This document shows positions 10,605-19,866 of a stretch of DNA of 64,000 nt, one piece after another (position 1 is the stretch's first letter; every line of letters starts with the position of its first letter). A program made the translations under genes and the position numbers. The stretch is from Bog-756 sp963727955. GTDB taxonomy: Bacteria; Actinomycetota; Acidimicrobiia; Acidimicrobiales; RAAP-2. Under the pieces are notes generated by a model that did no database searches, had not been told where the DNA came from, and saw only the letters and a program-made list of their open reading frames with translations. The stretch spans positions 1 to 64,000 of the forward strand of contig CAVSII010000006.1 in the NCBI GenBank assembly GCA_963727955.1, written 5' to 3'.

Positions 10605-11662
10605 AGCGACTCCACCTCGGCCAGGGCCCGTTGGCCCAGCCGGACCACGTGGTCGGCGAACTGGTCCACCCCGGTACGGTCGCCGGCCGCCGCCCCGCCC
10701 ACGTAGCGGACGTAGACCCCCTGGAGGATGCAGGCCAGCTTCCAGAACCCGAAGGCCCGGTAATAGGCGATCTCCGAGACGTCCCGTCCGGTCAGCGCCC
10801 CGTAGCGGGCCAGCAGGTCGGCCCGGCGGGCGAAGCCGGGCAGGGCGGTCGGGGCCACCCCCACCAGCGAGTGGTCGCCGTCCTCGGGCTCGGCCCAGTA
10901 GACGAGGAGCAGTCCGAGGTCGGCCAGCGGGTCACCGAGGGTGCAGATCTCCCAGTCGAGGATGGCCGACACGTTGCCATCGTCGTCCAGCACGGTGTTG
11001 TCCAACCGGTAGTCCCCGTGGACGATGGCGTCACCCTGTTGGTCGGGGATGCGGGCGGCCAGAAGGTCGTGGACCCGGTCGACCACCGCCGGTCCGGGCC
11101 GGCCGTCCACCGTCGAGTGGGTGAACTGATCGTGCCACCGCTTGAGCTGGCGGGCGATGTACCCCTCCCGACGGGCGAAGTCGGACAGGCCCACCGCGTC
11201 CACGTCCACCGCGTGGAGCTGGGCCAGCGTCTCGACCAAGGCGTCGCCGGCGTGCCCGCGGGCCTCCATGGTCAGTGCGGCCACCGCCTGTTCGTCCCGC
11301 ACGATGTGGCCCTCGACGAAGGACATCACGTAGAAGGGGGCGCCGTTGACAGCGGTGTCGGTGCACAGCCCGAGGGTGCGGGGCACGGGGACCCCGGTGG
11401 GACCGAGGGCGGAGATGACCGTGTACTCCCGTTTCATGTCGTGGGCGGTGGGGAGGACGTGGCTGACCGGCGGCCGGCGCAGGGCGAAGGTGTGACCGGC
11501 GCTGTCGGCCACCCGGTAGGTCAGGTTGGAACGCCCCCCGGCGATGAGGTCGAAATCGAAGGGGGGCTGGGCGGCGGGGATGGCGGCGGTCATCCAGGCG
11601 GTGACCCCTTCCCGGTCGATCCCCTCGACCGCCACACCGGTGGCAACCTGCCCTGCATCCAT
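10601..11662 (-). CDS. Phosphotransferase family protein (APH/ACAD10 kinase-like)
   Basis: Aminoglycoside-phosphotransferase-like kinase fold, 353 residues from the chosen start. The nucleotide-binding lobe contains GGRSNLTYRV and FALRRPP, and the catalytic lobe has the Brenner motif AIVHGDYRLDNTVLDD and the magnesium-binding ILDWEICTLGDP. This subfamily resembles the kinase part of ACAD10/11 proteins and is frequent in actinobacterial lipid or steroid catabolism, where it may phosphorylate hydroxylated acyl-CoAs; true drug resistance is unlikely. The ATG at 11662 is preferred over one ten residues upstream because TAGCGT ends seven bases before it. It overlaps the PAC2 start by four bases and is divergent from the thioredoxin gene. 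Confidence 0.85.
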   Translation of the reverse strand: MDAGQVATGVAVEGIDREGVTAWMTAAIPAAQPPFDFDLIAGGRSNLTYRVADSAGHTFALRRPPVSHVLPTAHDMKREYTVISALGPTGVPVPRTLGLCTDTAVNGAPFYVMSFVEGHIVRDEQAVAALTMEARGHAGDALVETLAQLHAVDVDAVGLSDFARREGYIARQLKRWHDQFTHSTVDGRPGPAVVDRVHDLLAARIPDQQGDAIVHGDYRLDNTVLDDDGNVSAILDWEICTLGDPLADLGLLLVYWAEPEDGDHSLVGVAPTALPGFARRADLLARYGALTGRDVSEIAYYRAFGFWKLACILQGVYVRYVGGAAAGDRTGVDQFADHVVRLGQRALAEVESL

Positions 11663-11669
11663 GGACACG

Positions 11670-11737
11670 ACGCTACTCGGCGCGGCCCTCATTCAGGCCG
11701 ACGGGCCGACCGGTTTTCCGGTCGCTCCCGGTATCGT
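11670..11737. promoter_or_regulatory. Back-to-back leaderless promoters
   Basis: Minus-strand TAGCGT (11675 to 11670) lies seven bases before the kinase-like ATG at 11662, and plus-strand TATCGT (11732-11737) lies six bases before the thioredoxin-like ATG at 11744. The two genes share an 81-base intergenic region and both appear leaderless. Confidence 0.5.
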
Positions 11738-11743
11738 GATCCG

Positions 11744-12463
11744 ATGGTCGATGTCACCGATGCCACCTTCGAAGAGGAAGTCCTGCGCCGATCGTCCGAG
11801 CTCCCGGTGGTGGTCGACCTGTGGGCGCCCTGGTGCGGTCCGTGCCGGACCCTCGGGCCCATCATCGAGAAGGTGGTCGACGCCACCGAGGGGGCGGTGG
11901 CCCTGGCCAAGGTCAACGTGGACGAGAACCCGACCATCGCCGGCAGCTTTCAGGTCCAGTCCATCCCCGCCGTGTTCGCCCTCAGGGACGGTAAGGTGGT
12001 CGACGGTTTCATCGGCGCCCTGCCCGAAGAGGCGGTGGCCGAGTTCATCGGCCGGCTGGCCCCGGCACCCTCCGAAGCCGACCGGCTGGTGGAGGAAGGG
12101 GTGCGGACCGCCTCGCCCGATCCCATCCGCCAAGCCCTCGAGCTGCAGCCCGACCACGAGGGGGCCATCACCGCCCTGGCCCGCATGCTCATCGACAGCG
12201 GCGACAGCGACGAGGCCATGGCCCTGCTCCGGCGCATCCCCGAAACGGCCGACACCCGGGTGCTGATGGCCGAGGCCCGTCTCTCCTCCCAGGAGGTCGA
12301 CGTGGCCGACACCGACGTCGACGCCCTCCTCGACGGACTGCTCGACAAGGTGCGCGACGACGAGGCCGCCCGTCAGGAGTTCGTCGATCTGCTGGAGACC
12401 CTGGGACCGGCCGACCCCCGCACCGCCCGCTACCGCAAGGCCTTGTCGGCCCGCCTGTTCTGA
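11744..12463 (+). CDS. Thioredoxin-domain co-chaperone, CnoX/YbbN-like
   Basis: A 239-residue protein with an N-terminal thioredoxin fold carrying the redox motif WAPWCGPC near residues 28-35 and the cis-proline segment QSIPAVFALRDGKVV, followed from about residue 110 by a helical TPR-like C-terminal domain (LVEEGVRTASPDPIRQALEL and ITALARMLIDSGDSDEAMAL). This arrangement matches CnoX/YbbN, a holdase that protects proteins from oxidation and hands them to chaperones. The active-site cysteines are both present, so it may be redox-active, unlike some YbbN proteins. The leaderless ATG follows TATCGT. folP2 begins 38 bases downstream with its own -10 box. Confidence 0.88.
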   Translation: MVDVTDATFEEEVLRRSSELPVVVDLWAPWCGPCRTLGPIIEKVVDATEGAVALAKVNVDENPTIAGSFQVQSIPAVFALRDGKVVDGFIGALPEEAVAEFIGRLAPAPSEADRLVEEGVRTASPDPIRQALELQPDHEGAITALARMLIDSGDSDEAMALLRRIPETADTRVLMAEARLSSQEVDVADTDVDALLDGLLDKVRDDEAARQEFVDLLETLGPADPRTARYRKALSARLF

Positions 12464-12488
12464 CGCCACCGGTCGCCGCCCCGACCGG

Positions 12489-12494
12489 TAGCGT
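12489..12494 (+). promoter_or_regulatory. -10 box before folP2
   Basis: TAGCGT lies seven bases before the GTG at 12502. It decides the start against an in-frame GTG at 12493 that overlaps the -10 box itself. Confidence 0.5.
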
Positions 12495-12501
12495 GCCCAC
12501 C

Positions 12502-13389
12502 GTGCACGCCACCACCCTGACCCTGGGCGAGCGCACCGTCGACATCGCCGAGCGGGCCCTGGTCATGGGCGTGCTCAACCGGACCCCCGACTCCTTCTAC
12601 GACAAGGGGGCCACCTTCGCCCTCGACCAACTGGTGGGCCGGGCCGAGCAGCTGGTGGCCGACGGGGCCGACATCCTCGACGTGGGCGGGGTCAAGGCCG
12701 GGCCCGGTCCGGCCGTCGAGGAGGACGAGGAGATGGAGCGGGTCATCCCGGCCATCGCCGCCCTCCGGGCCCGCTTCGACGTCCCCCTCTCGGTCGACAC
12801 CTGGCGGGCCTCGGTGGCCCGGGCCGCCTACCAGGCCGGGGCGGTGGTGGGCAACGACATCAGCGGTTTCGCCGATCCCGACTACCTGCCGGCCGCCGCC
12901 GCCGCCGGGGCCACCGTGGTGGCCACCCACATCCGGCTCGGACCGCGCATCCCCGACCCCGAACCGGTCTACGACGACGTGGTGGCCACCGTCGGCGACT
13001 TCCTGCTCGAGCGGGCCGCCTGGGCCCGGGAGGCCGGCATCCCCCCCGACCGCATCGTCCTCGACGCCGGACTCGACCTGGGCAAGACGGCGGCCCAGTC
13101 GCTGGTCTTGCTGCGGGCGTCGGATGCCTTGGCCGACCTCGGCTTCCCCCTCCTCCTGTCGGCCTCCAACAAGACCTTCCTCGGGGTGGTGTGCGGGCTC
13201 GAGCTGGGGGAGCGGGGGGCGGCCTCGCTGGCCGCGGCCGCCCTCGGGGTGTCCCTCGGTTGTCGCATCGTCCGGGTCCACGACGTGGCCGGCCACCGCC
13301 AGGTGTGTGCCACCCTGGCCGCCATCGAGCGGGCCCGGCTGTCGGCCCGACCGGCCCCGGCCAGGGCTGGGTCCGGAGGCGGACGGTGA
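12502..13389 (+). CDS. folP2: FolP2-type dihydropteroate synthase homologue
   Basis: TIM-barrel protein of the dihydropteroate synthase family, 295 residues. It carries VLNRTPDSFYDKGATF near residue 21, DVGGVKAGPG near 57, VDTWRAS near 92, NDISG near 114 and SASNKTFLG near 215. These are the FolP2 variants of canonical DHPS motifs (canonical: NVTPDSF, DIGGEST and an SRK/SRKR-type segment), as I recall for mycobacterial FolP2, which has been reported to lack DHPS activity. I therefore infer a pterin-related but not proven folate role. Start GTG at 12502 directly follows a -10 box. The stop overlaps the holA start (GTGA). Confidence 0.85.
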   Translation: MHATTLTLGERTVDIAERALVMGVLNRTPDSFYDKGATFALDQLVGRAEQLVADGADILDVGGVKAGPGPAVEEDEEMERVIPAIAALRARFDVPLSVDTWRASVARAAYQAGAVVGNDISGFADPDYLPAAAAAGATVVATHIRLGPRIPDPEPVYDDVVATVGDFLLERAAWAREAGIPPDRIVLDAGLDLGKTAAQSLVLLRASDALADLGFPLLLSASNKTFLGVVCGLELGERGAASLAAAALGVSLGCRIVRVHDVAGHRQVCATLAAIERARLSARPAPARAGSGGGR

Positions 13390-14396
13390 GCGCCGCCGGG
13401 GCGGCCACCGGGGTGGAGGCGGTGCCGGTCACCCTGGTCAAGGGGGACGACCCCGCCCTGGTGGCCCAAGCCGCCCACACCCTGGTCGAGCAGTTGGTGG
13501 GCGACGACGATCCGTCGCTGGTGGTCGAGGAGTTCGGCGGCCCGGGGTCCGACGAGCTGGATGTGGGAGCGGTCATCGACGCCTGCACCACCCCGCCCTT
13601 TCTGGTGGCGCGCCGGGTGGTGGTGGTGCGCGACGTGGGCAAGCTGGCGGCCGACGACGCCCGCCGGCTGACCGACTACCTCAAGGAGCCCCTGCCCACC
13701 ACCGCCCTGGTCCTGCTCAGTGGCGGCGGCAAAATGGCCACCTCCCTGTCCAAGGCGGCCGGCGCCGCCGGGCGGGTGGTCGACACCTCGGTGGGCCGCA
13801 CCGGTCGCGACCGCTCGCAGTGGCTGGCCGACCATTTCCGGGCCGGGCCGGTGCGCCTCGACCCCGCCGCCCAGAAGGCGGCGGCCGAGCACCTCGGGTC
13901 GGACATGGGCCGGCTGGCCGGGCTGCTCGACATGCTGGCCGCCGCCTACGGCGCCGGGGCCTCGGTGTCGGTGGCCGAGCTCGAGCCCTTTTTGGGCCAC
14001 GCCGGTTCGCTGGCCCCCTGGGACCTGACCGACGCCATCGACGCCGGCGAGACGGCCACCGCCCTGGCCGTCCTCCACCGCCTGTTGGAGGCCGACGGCG
14101 GCCACCCCCTGGTGGTCATGGCCAACCTCCACCGTCACTACCGCCAGATGCTCCGTCTGGACGGGGCCGACGTGACCAGCGCCGAGCAGGCGGCCGAGGT
14201 TCTCGGTATCCACAGCTATCCAGCCAAGAAGGTGCTGGCCCAGACCCGGCGGATGGGCGCGGCCCGCATCGCCCAGGCCATCGCCCTCCTGGCCGAGGCC
14301 GACCTCGGGCTGCGGGGTACCACCCTGCTGCCGGGCGAGACCGTCCTCGAGATTCTGGTGGCCCGGCTGGCCCGCCTGGTGCGTCAGGGCCGGTAG
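13386..14396 (+). CDS. holA: DNA polymerase III delta subunit
   Basis: Clamp-loader delta subunit, 336 residues; it opens the beta sliding clamp for loading on DNA. The N-terminal AAA-like part begins VTLVKGDDPALVAQAAHTLV and includes TPPFLVARRVVVVRDVGKL, the central part has DYLKEPLPTTALVLLSGG, and the C-terminal collar contains LLEADGGHPLVVMANLHRHY with the R-Q-rich helix typical of HolA. As in other delta subunits there is no functional Walker A. The GTG start overlaps the folP2 stop, so it is probably translated by coupling. Length is normal for the family. Confidence 0.9.
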   Translation: MSAAGAATGVEAVPVTLVKGDDPALVAQAAHTLVEQLVGDDDPSLVVEEFGGPGSDELDVGAVIDACTTPPFLVARRVVVVRDVGKLAADDARRLTDYLKEPLPTTALVLLSGGGKMATSLSKAAGAAGRVVDTSVGRTGRDRSQWLADHFRAGPVRLDPAAQKAAAEHLGSDMGRLAGLLDMLAAAYGAGASVSVAELEPFLGHAGSLAPWDLTDAIDAGETATALAVLHRLLEADGGHPLVVMANLHRHYRQMLRLDGADVTSAEQAAEVLGIHSYPAKKVLAQTRRMGAARIAQAIALLAEADLGLRGTTLLPGETVLEILVARLARLVRQGR

Positions 14397-14439
14397 GCAG
14401 CGGGCGGGTGGCCGGCGGGCGGCAGGCGGGTGGCCGCTT

Positions 14440-15156
14440 CTAGCTGGCCACCGCGTCCCGCGACTGCTCGCCGGCGTCGGCCACGCTCTCCGTCCACTGG
14501 AAGCCGTTCCAGTAGCGGAACTGGTGACGGCCGGTGGGGTCGGCCTTCCAACCGGCGGGAACGGTGGGGGTGGCCTCGGCCGCCGCCGCGTAGGACCGGG
14601 TCTCCTGGAGGCTGGTCCGCTGCTTGGGCCGGTAGGGCCGGGCCAGGGTGAGGGTGGACCGGCCCGAGTGGGCCGCCCCGGTGCTGAAGAAGGTGCTGGA
14701 CACCTCGGTGGGTTCCGGCGCTCCTGCTGTCACTGTCTCTACCATGCGGACCTGCTCCTCTGTGATAGTCGACCCCGGGCCTTCTGGCCGGGTGGTGAAG
14801 CCCTCGAATCCAACCGGCGGGGCGATGATCCCGGCCGACCCGCCGACCCTCTGCTGCTCCTCCCGCTGCTTCTGGGCCGCTTCTTCGCCGAAGCGCTCGA
14901 AGGGCAGGCTGGCGGCCCGGCCGGCCGAGGCGATGGCGGCCACCTTGGTCCGGGCCCCCAGCACGTAGATGAGTAGGCCGACCAGAGGGAGGAGGAGGAT
15001 GAGGACCAGATGGGCCGCTCTGCTCTCTTGGGCCCGCTTCCAGGCCCATCCGGGCAGACGGAGGCAATCGATGGCCCCGATGACCATGGCCAGAGCGGTG
15101 ATGAAGCCCACCAGCTCGAGAGTGAAGATGCTTGGACCTGCAATTGCTCCGGTCAT
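14440..15156 (-). CDS. Two-pass membrane protein with PLDc_N-like head and DUF2510 tail
   Basis: A 238-residue protein. The N-terminus has two membrane helices, about residues 10-32 and 47-67 (AAHLVLILLLPLVGLLIYVL), in the arrangement of the PLDc_N short membrane domain. A charged linker (80-195) leads to a DUF2510 module at the C-terminus, PAGWKADPTGRHQFRYWNG followed by FQWTESV. DUF2510 units are extracytoplasmic or cytoplasmic adaptors with unknown ligand in actinobacteria. The ATG has AGGAGG eight bases upstream. It is transcribed from an AT-richer region to its right. Function unknown. Confidence 0.8.
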   Translation of the reverse strand: MTGAIAGPSIFTLELVGFITALAMVIGAIDCLRLPGWAWKRAQESRAAHLVLILLLPLVGLLIYVLGARTKVAAIASAGRAASLPFERFGEEAAQKQREEQQRVGGSAGIIAPPVGFEGFTTRPEGPGSTITEEQVRMVETVTAGAPEPTEVSSTFFSTGAAHSGRSTLTLARPYRPKQRTSLQETRSYAAAAEATPTVPAGWKADPTGRHQFRYWNGFQWTESVADAGEQSRDAVAS

Positions 15157-15192
15157 GGACCCAGCCTCCTGTTGGTACCGATTCTCTCCATC

Positions 15193-15216
15193 GGCGATGT
15201 CGAGTTCGACATCGCC
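15193..15216 (-). terminator. Strong stem-loop after a minus-strand stop codon
   Basis: GGCGATGTCGA (15193-15203) and TCGACATCGCC (15206-15216) form a perfect 11-bp inverted repeat with a two-base spacer. On the minus strand it follows a TAA at 15219-15217 immediately and precedes the DUF2510 gene by about 37 bases, so it could terminate or attenuate transcription. No T-tract. Confidence 0.5.
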
Positions 15217-15363
15217 TTACTGCTGCATCACTGCGTCCGCCGCGGCCTGGGCCGTGGCCTTATCTACTTCCGGATCTACTTCCGGCTGCGTCGTGGCTGG
15301 ACGCTCACAAGTTGATGACTGAGTGCAGTTATGAGAATTATCGGTACTACAGGCACTTCCGAA
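15217..15363 (-). other. Open frame for a small Cys-containing peptide, no start codon
   Basis: This minus-strand frame of 48 codons has no ATG or GTG start but is protein-like in composition: three cysteines in its first half (ACSTDN, HNCTQ, STCERP), then an acidic PEVDPEVDKATAQAAADAV tail. It ends exactly at a strong stem-loop. Upstream, on the minus strand, TTGACT and TAAACA are 16 bases apart and a small palindrome, AACACT-N3-AGTGTT, overlaps the -10. It may be the end of a small gene whose start is hidden by a frameshift, like others in this window. Low confidence. Confidence 0.25.
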
Positions 15364-15462
15364 TCAACACTCTTAGTGTTTACCAAACCACTACCAGTAG
15401 TCAAGGGCGATGGGTTTCTATTCGGTTTCAGTTTGTCGGTGGTCCACCCAGCGTTCGATCGG

Positions 15463-18400
15463 TCAGCGGAAGTCCCGTGACGCCGGCACCGGGCCCAGGG
15501 CCAGTGGTTCGAACCGCTCGGCCACCAGTGTCATCGATCCCTCGGACCGCTCGATCCGTCCCCGCACCAGGAGGGCGGGGGAGGAGCGGGCCACCGGTCT
15601 CCACCGGACCCAGGCGCCCCGCGAGCAGACCACGTTGACCATGCCGGTCTCGTCCTCGAGGTTCAAGAACACGGCACCGTTGGCACTCTCGGGTTGCTGG
15701 CGGTGGGTCACCACCCCCCCGACGGTGATCCGGTCGCCGGCCGGTCGTGACGTCAGAGCGGCTGTGGGGAGCACGCCGCGCCGGTCCAACCCGCTCCGGG
15801 CCAGCTCCATGGCCGTCACCTCGGGGGTCATCCCGAGCGACCACAGGGCGTCGGCCACCTCCTCCCAGTCGGTGGGGGCAGGGAGGGGCGGCGGGTCGGC
15901 TCCGGTGACCACACCGGGGAGGCGGTCGGCCGTGGACTGGGCCGCTGCCCCCGCCCCCCATACCCGGGACCGTCGGTCGGCCGGGCGCCCCCTGTCCTCC
16001 GTGGTCCGGCCGGCCAGGCAGTCGAGGGCCCCGGCCGTGGCCAGCGCCTCCAACTGGGCCCGGGTCACCCCGGCCCGTCGCACCAGGTCCTCCATGCCGG
16101 TCCACGGGCGTCCCTCCTCGATCCGGGTGGCCGTCTCCTCGCCCACGCCGCGCACCGAGGAGATCCCGAGCCGGAGGGCCGCCTCGGCCGGCGCCGGGCC
16201 GTTCTCTCCTCTTGCTCCTTCTGCTGTTCTCTCTGTTGCTTTCTCCGTTTCTTTCCCTTCTTCTTTTGCGACCGGTTCGAGCCCGGCCGCCGCCCCGCCC
16301 CGGTTGACGTCGGGCCGCCGTACCTCCACCCCGTGGCGCCGGGCGTCGGCCACCAGGCTCTGGGGGGACCAGAACCCCATGGGTTGGGCGTTCAACAGGC
16401 CGGCGGTGAAGGCGGCCGGATAGTGCACCTTGCACCAGGCGGTGGCGTAGACCAGATGGGCGAAGGCCACCGAGTGGCTTTCGGGGAAACCGAAGTTGGC
16501 GAAGGCGGCCAGGGCCACGTAGACCTGCTCGGCCACCTCCTCGGACACCCCCCGGCCGGCCATGCCGGCGAACAGCCGGTCACGCAGGCGGGCCATCCGT
16601 TCCCCCGACCGCTTGGCGCTCATGGCCTGGCGCAGCTCGTCCGCCTCGGTGGGGGTGAACCCGGCCACGTCGATGGCGATCTGCATGAGCTGCTCCTGGA
16701 AGAGAGGGACCCCGAGGGTGCGTTCCAGGGCCGGTTGGAGCAGCGGGTGCAGATAGCGGACCGGCTCCTCCCCGTTGCGCCGCCGGATGTAGGGGTGGAC
16801 GGCGTTCCCCTGGATGGGGCCGGGGCGGATGAGGGCGATCTCGATGGCCAGGTCGTAGAAGCACCGGGGCTGGACCCGGGGCAGGGTGTTCATCTGGGCC
16901 CGCGACTCCACCTGGAACACCCCCACCGTGTCGGCCCGGCACAACAGGTCGTAGACGGCGGGCTCCTGTTCGAGGCGGGCCAGGTCGATGGTCCGGTGGT
17001 GGAAGGCCCCGACCAGATCGATCATGTGGTGCAGGGCGGTGAGCATGCCCAGGCCCAGCAGGTCGAACTTGACCAGTCCGATGGCGGCGCAGTCGTCCTT
17101 GTCCCACTGCAGCACGGTGCGGCCCGGCATCCGTCCCCACTCCACCGGGCAGACCTCGACCACCGGGCGGTCGCAGATGACCATGCCCCCCGAGTGGATG
17201 CCGAGGTGGCGGGGGAAGTCGAGCAGTTCGGTGCTCAGGGTCTGCACCGGGCCCGGTAGGTCCTGTCGTTCCCCGAGCGGCTCGCCCCGGTCGACCGACT
17301 TGGCCCACCCGTCGACCTCCTCGAGGCCGTACCCGAGGGCCTTGCCCATGTCGCGCAGGGCCGAGCGGGAGCGGTAGGTGATCACGTTGGCCACCTGGGC
17401 GGCGTGCCGCCGGCCGTAGCGCTTGTAGACGTACTGGATGGCCTCCTCCCGTCGGCCCGACTCGATGTCGACGTCGATGTCCGGTGGTCCGTCGCGGGCG
17501 GGGGAGAGGAAGCGCTCGAACAGCAGGCCGAGGGAGACGGCGTCGACGTTGGTGATGCCCAGGGCGTAACAGACGGCCGAGGTGGCGGCCGAGCCCCGAC
17601 CCTGACAGAGGATGTCGTTCTTCCGGCAGAAGGTCACGATGTCCCACACGGTGAGGAAGTAGCCGGGGAACCCGAGGGCGCCGATGATGTCCAGTTCGCG
17701 GTCGAGCTGGTCCCAGGCGCCGCCTACCCGTTCGGCGCCACGGGGACCGTAACGGTCGGTGGCCCCCTGTCGGACCAGCTCGACCAGCCAGCTCTGCTCG
17801 GTGTGCCCGGGGGGGACGGGGAAGTCGGGCAGCCGGGGTGCCACCAGGCGCAGGTCGAAGGCGCACTGGGCGGCGATGGCGGCCGCCTGCTCGACGGCAC
17901 CGGGCCACCGGGCGAACCGCCGCTGTTGTTCCGCCTCCCCCCGCAGGCAGGCGGTGGCCGAGGGGGGCAGCCATCCCTCCAGGTCGGCCAGTGTGCGCCG
18001 GGCCCGCACGGCGGCCAGGGCGGTGGCCAGGGGGAACCGGGCCGGTGTGGCGTAGTGGACGTTGTTGGTGGCCACCGGGTCCACCCCCCGGACGGTGGCC
18101 AGCAGGGCCAGGGCGTCGTTGCGGGTGGTGTCGATGGGGTCGCCGTGGTCCCACAGCTCGACGGCCAGACGGTGGCGGCCGAACCGCCCGATGAGCTGGT
18201 CGAGGACGTGCCCGGCGGCGGCCGGCCCACCGGTGGTGAGGGCGGTGGCCAGCGCCCCCTTGCGGCACCCGGTGAGGATGTGCCAGTGGTCCCCGTGGTG
18301 ATCGGACAGGGCGTCGAGGGTGACCACCGGCCGCCCTTTCTCCCCCCGGCCAGATGGGCCTCGGCGATGACCTGGCTCAGGCGGGCGTACCCCTCGGGGT

Positions 18401-18683
18401 CGCGGGCCAGCACCACCAGATGGGTGCCGTCGGGATCGGGGACGCCGGTGCGCAGAGGCCCGGGGGTGGACCCGGTGACGGTGAGCTCGGCCCCGAAGAC
18501 GGTGGGCAGGCCGACGGCCCGGGCCGCCTCGGCAAAGCGGACCACCCCGTAGAGGCCGTTGTGGTCGGTGAGGGCCAGGGCCGACAATCCCAGCCCGGCC
18601 GCCGCCCCGACCAGCTCTTCGGGATGGCTGGCCCCGTCGAGGAAGGAGAAGTTGGAGTGGGCGTGGAGTTCGGCGTAGGCCAT
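15463..18683 (-). CDS. dnaE2: Error-prone DNA polymerase DnaE2, split by a one-base frameshift
   Basis: Alpha-subunit-type polymerase of the damage-induced translesion pathway, about 1073 residues when joined. The PHP domain opens with MAYAELHAHSNFSFLDGAS and LTDHNGLYGVVRF; the polymerase core shows CQGRGSAATSAVCYALG, RDGPPDIDVDIESGRR with the catalytic aspartates, and EQLMQIAIDVAGFTPTEAD; an OB-like segment with ITVGGVVTHRQQP lies near the C-terminus. The frame breaks at the C6 run 18342-18347: one missing base restores HLAGGEKGRPVVTLDAL. It works with ImuA' and ImuB, whose genes are immediately upstream in the same orientation with 13 bases between, and is presumably LexA-controlled. Start ATG at 18683 fits the family N-terminus. 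A Lys/Glu-rich stretch (EGKETEKATERTAEG) in the C-terminal third is a lineage insertion. Confidence 0.93.
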
Positions 18684-18696
18684 GGTGGGCGGGCCG

Positions 18697-19866
18697 TCAT
18701 CCGTAGGTGGCTTCGACCCACCAGCGGCCCCGTTCGGCCAGCAGGAGATGAGCGTCGGCACCGGCCACCGCCTGGAGCCGGGCGCTGCGTCGACGGGTCC
18801 GCGACCACCACCGCTCGTCGCACGGCCACGGACCGGCCCAGGCGGTCACCGCCGACCACGGACCCTTCTCCACCGACAGTCGGCAGGGGTGGGCGGTGAG
18901 CAGCCCCCGCCCCGACACCGACACCGCCCGCCCGTCCTCGTCGGCCAGCTCGGCCGACAGGGGGGAGGGGTGGACCACCACCGGGGCCGGCGGAGGGATC
19001 CGACCGGGCCAGGGGGCACCGAGGTCGGCCCCCTCGGGGGACGGACCGGCGTTCCAGGTGACGAAGCGGGCCCGCTGGGCCGGGCCGCGGCCCCCCTGCA
19101 GGCGGGCCGTGACCACCCCGTCGGGGCCGAGGAGGTCGGCCACCGCCCCCAGGGCACGGGCCGCCCGGGTGTCGGCCTCGCTGGTCCCGCCCCAGAACTG
19201 GGGCTCACCCACTGTTTCTTTGACAGAGGCGGCTTCTCGACAGACACGTCTCTTGACAGAGGCGGCGTTGACGGACGCGGTCTTTTCGACAGAGGCGGTG
19301 TCTTCGACAGACAGGCGGCGACGCCGTTCGTCGACCCGACGGGCGGCCGCCGGTTGGCGTAGTCCGGTCAGTTCGCCGCTGCGCCCGCCGGCCACCCGGT
19401 GGCAGGCCACCCCGTCGGCCCCGAACCGGCCCAGCACATGGGACTCGGGGAGGGCGGCGAAGTCCCCCAGGGTGCGCAGTCCCAGCCGGTCCAACAGCTC
19501 GGCCAGCTCGGGACGGTCGAGGACGGCCAGCGGGAAAGGAGCCAGGAACTCCGGTGTGGTGCCCGGGGGGACGATGCACTGGGTACGGGCGGCCAGCAGG
19601 GCGGCGAACAACCCGTCGGCCACCCCGACCTTTACCGGAGTGACGGCGGCGGCGGCTTCGGCGAGGGACAGGGCCAGCTTCTCTTCGCCACCGAAATAGC
19701 GGGCCGGTCCGCGGGCGGGGAGCGAGCAGATGCCCGACCCGACCACGGTGACCCACGGGCAGTAGGCCTCGGTGGCCTCGATGACCCGGAGGAAGGAGCG
19801 CAGGACGGTCCCGCTCTCGTCTTCCTCGAGGAGGTGCGGACAACGCACCACGACCAGACGGTTCAT
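18697..19866 (-). CDS. imuB: ImuB, Y-family polymerase-like mutasome adaptor
   Basis: A 389-residue Y-family-like protein that, in mycobacteria, lacks polymerase catalysis and bridges DnaE2 to the beta clamp. Seen are the N-terminal RLVVVRCPHLLE, the CPWVTVVGSGICSLPARGPARYFGGE palm region without the canonical catalytic acidic pair, and the helix-hairpin segment LLDRLGLRTLGDFAALPESHVLGRFG. It is shorter than mycobacterial ImuB, and an unusual Ala-Ser-Val repeat insert (about residues 188-223) follows the thumb. The ATG overlaps the imuA' stop as ATGA; dnaE2 follows after 13 bases. The three genes form one SOS operon. Confidence 0.9.
   Translation of the reverse strand: MNRLVVVRCPHLLEEDESGTVLRSFLRVIEATEAYCPWVTVVGSGICSLPARGPARYFGGEEKLALSLAEAAAAVTPVKVGVADGLFAALLAARTQCIVPPGTTPEFLAPFPLAVLDRPELAELLDRLGLRTLGDFAALPESHVLGRFGADGVACHRVAGGRSGELTGLRQPAAARRVDERRRRLSVEDTASVEKTASVNAASVKRRVCREAASVKETVGEPQFWGGTSEADTRAARALGAVADLLGPDGVVTARLQGGRGPAQRARFVTWNAGPSPEGADLGAPWPGRIPPPAPVVVHPSPLSAELADEDGRAVSVSGRGLLTAHPCRLSVEKGPWSAVTAWAGPWPCDERWWSRTRRRSARLQAVAGADAHLLLAERGRWWVEATYG
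19220..19310. repeat. Degenerate T(T/C)GACAG repeats inside imuB
   Basis: T(T/C)GACAG or TTGACGG cores start at 19220, 19237, 19253, 19268, 19286 and 19304, at 15-18 base intervals, several followed by AGGCGG. Read on the minus strand they encode a low-complexity insert (SVEDTA, SVEKTA, SVNAA, SVKRRV and similar). Confidence 0.65.

Noticed and set aside
10601..11662. Aminoglycoside resistance kinase
   Set aside because: Overall pattern fits the ACAD10/11-type kinase family of lipid metabolism rather than drug-modifying enzymes.
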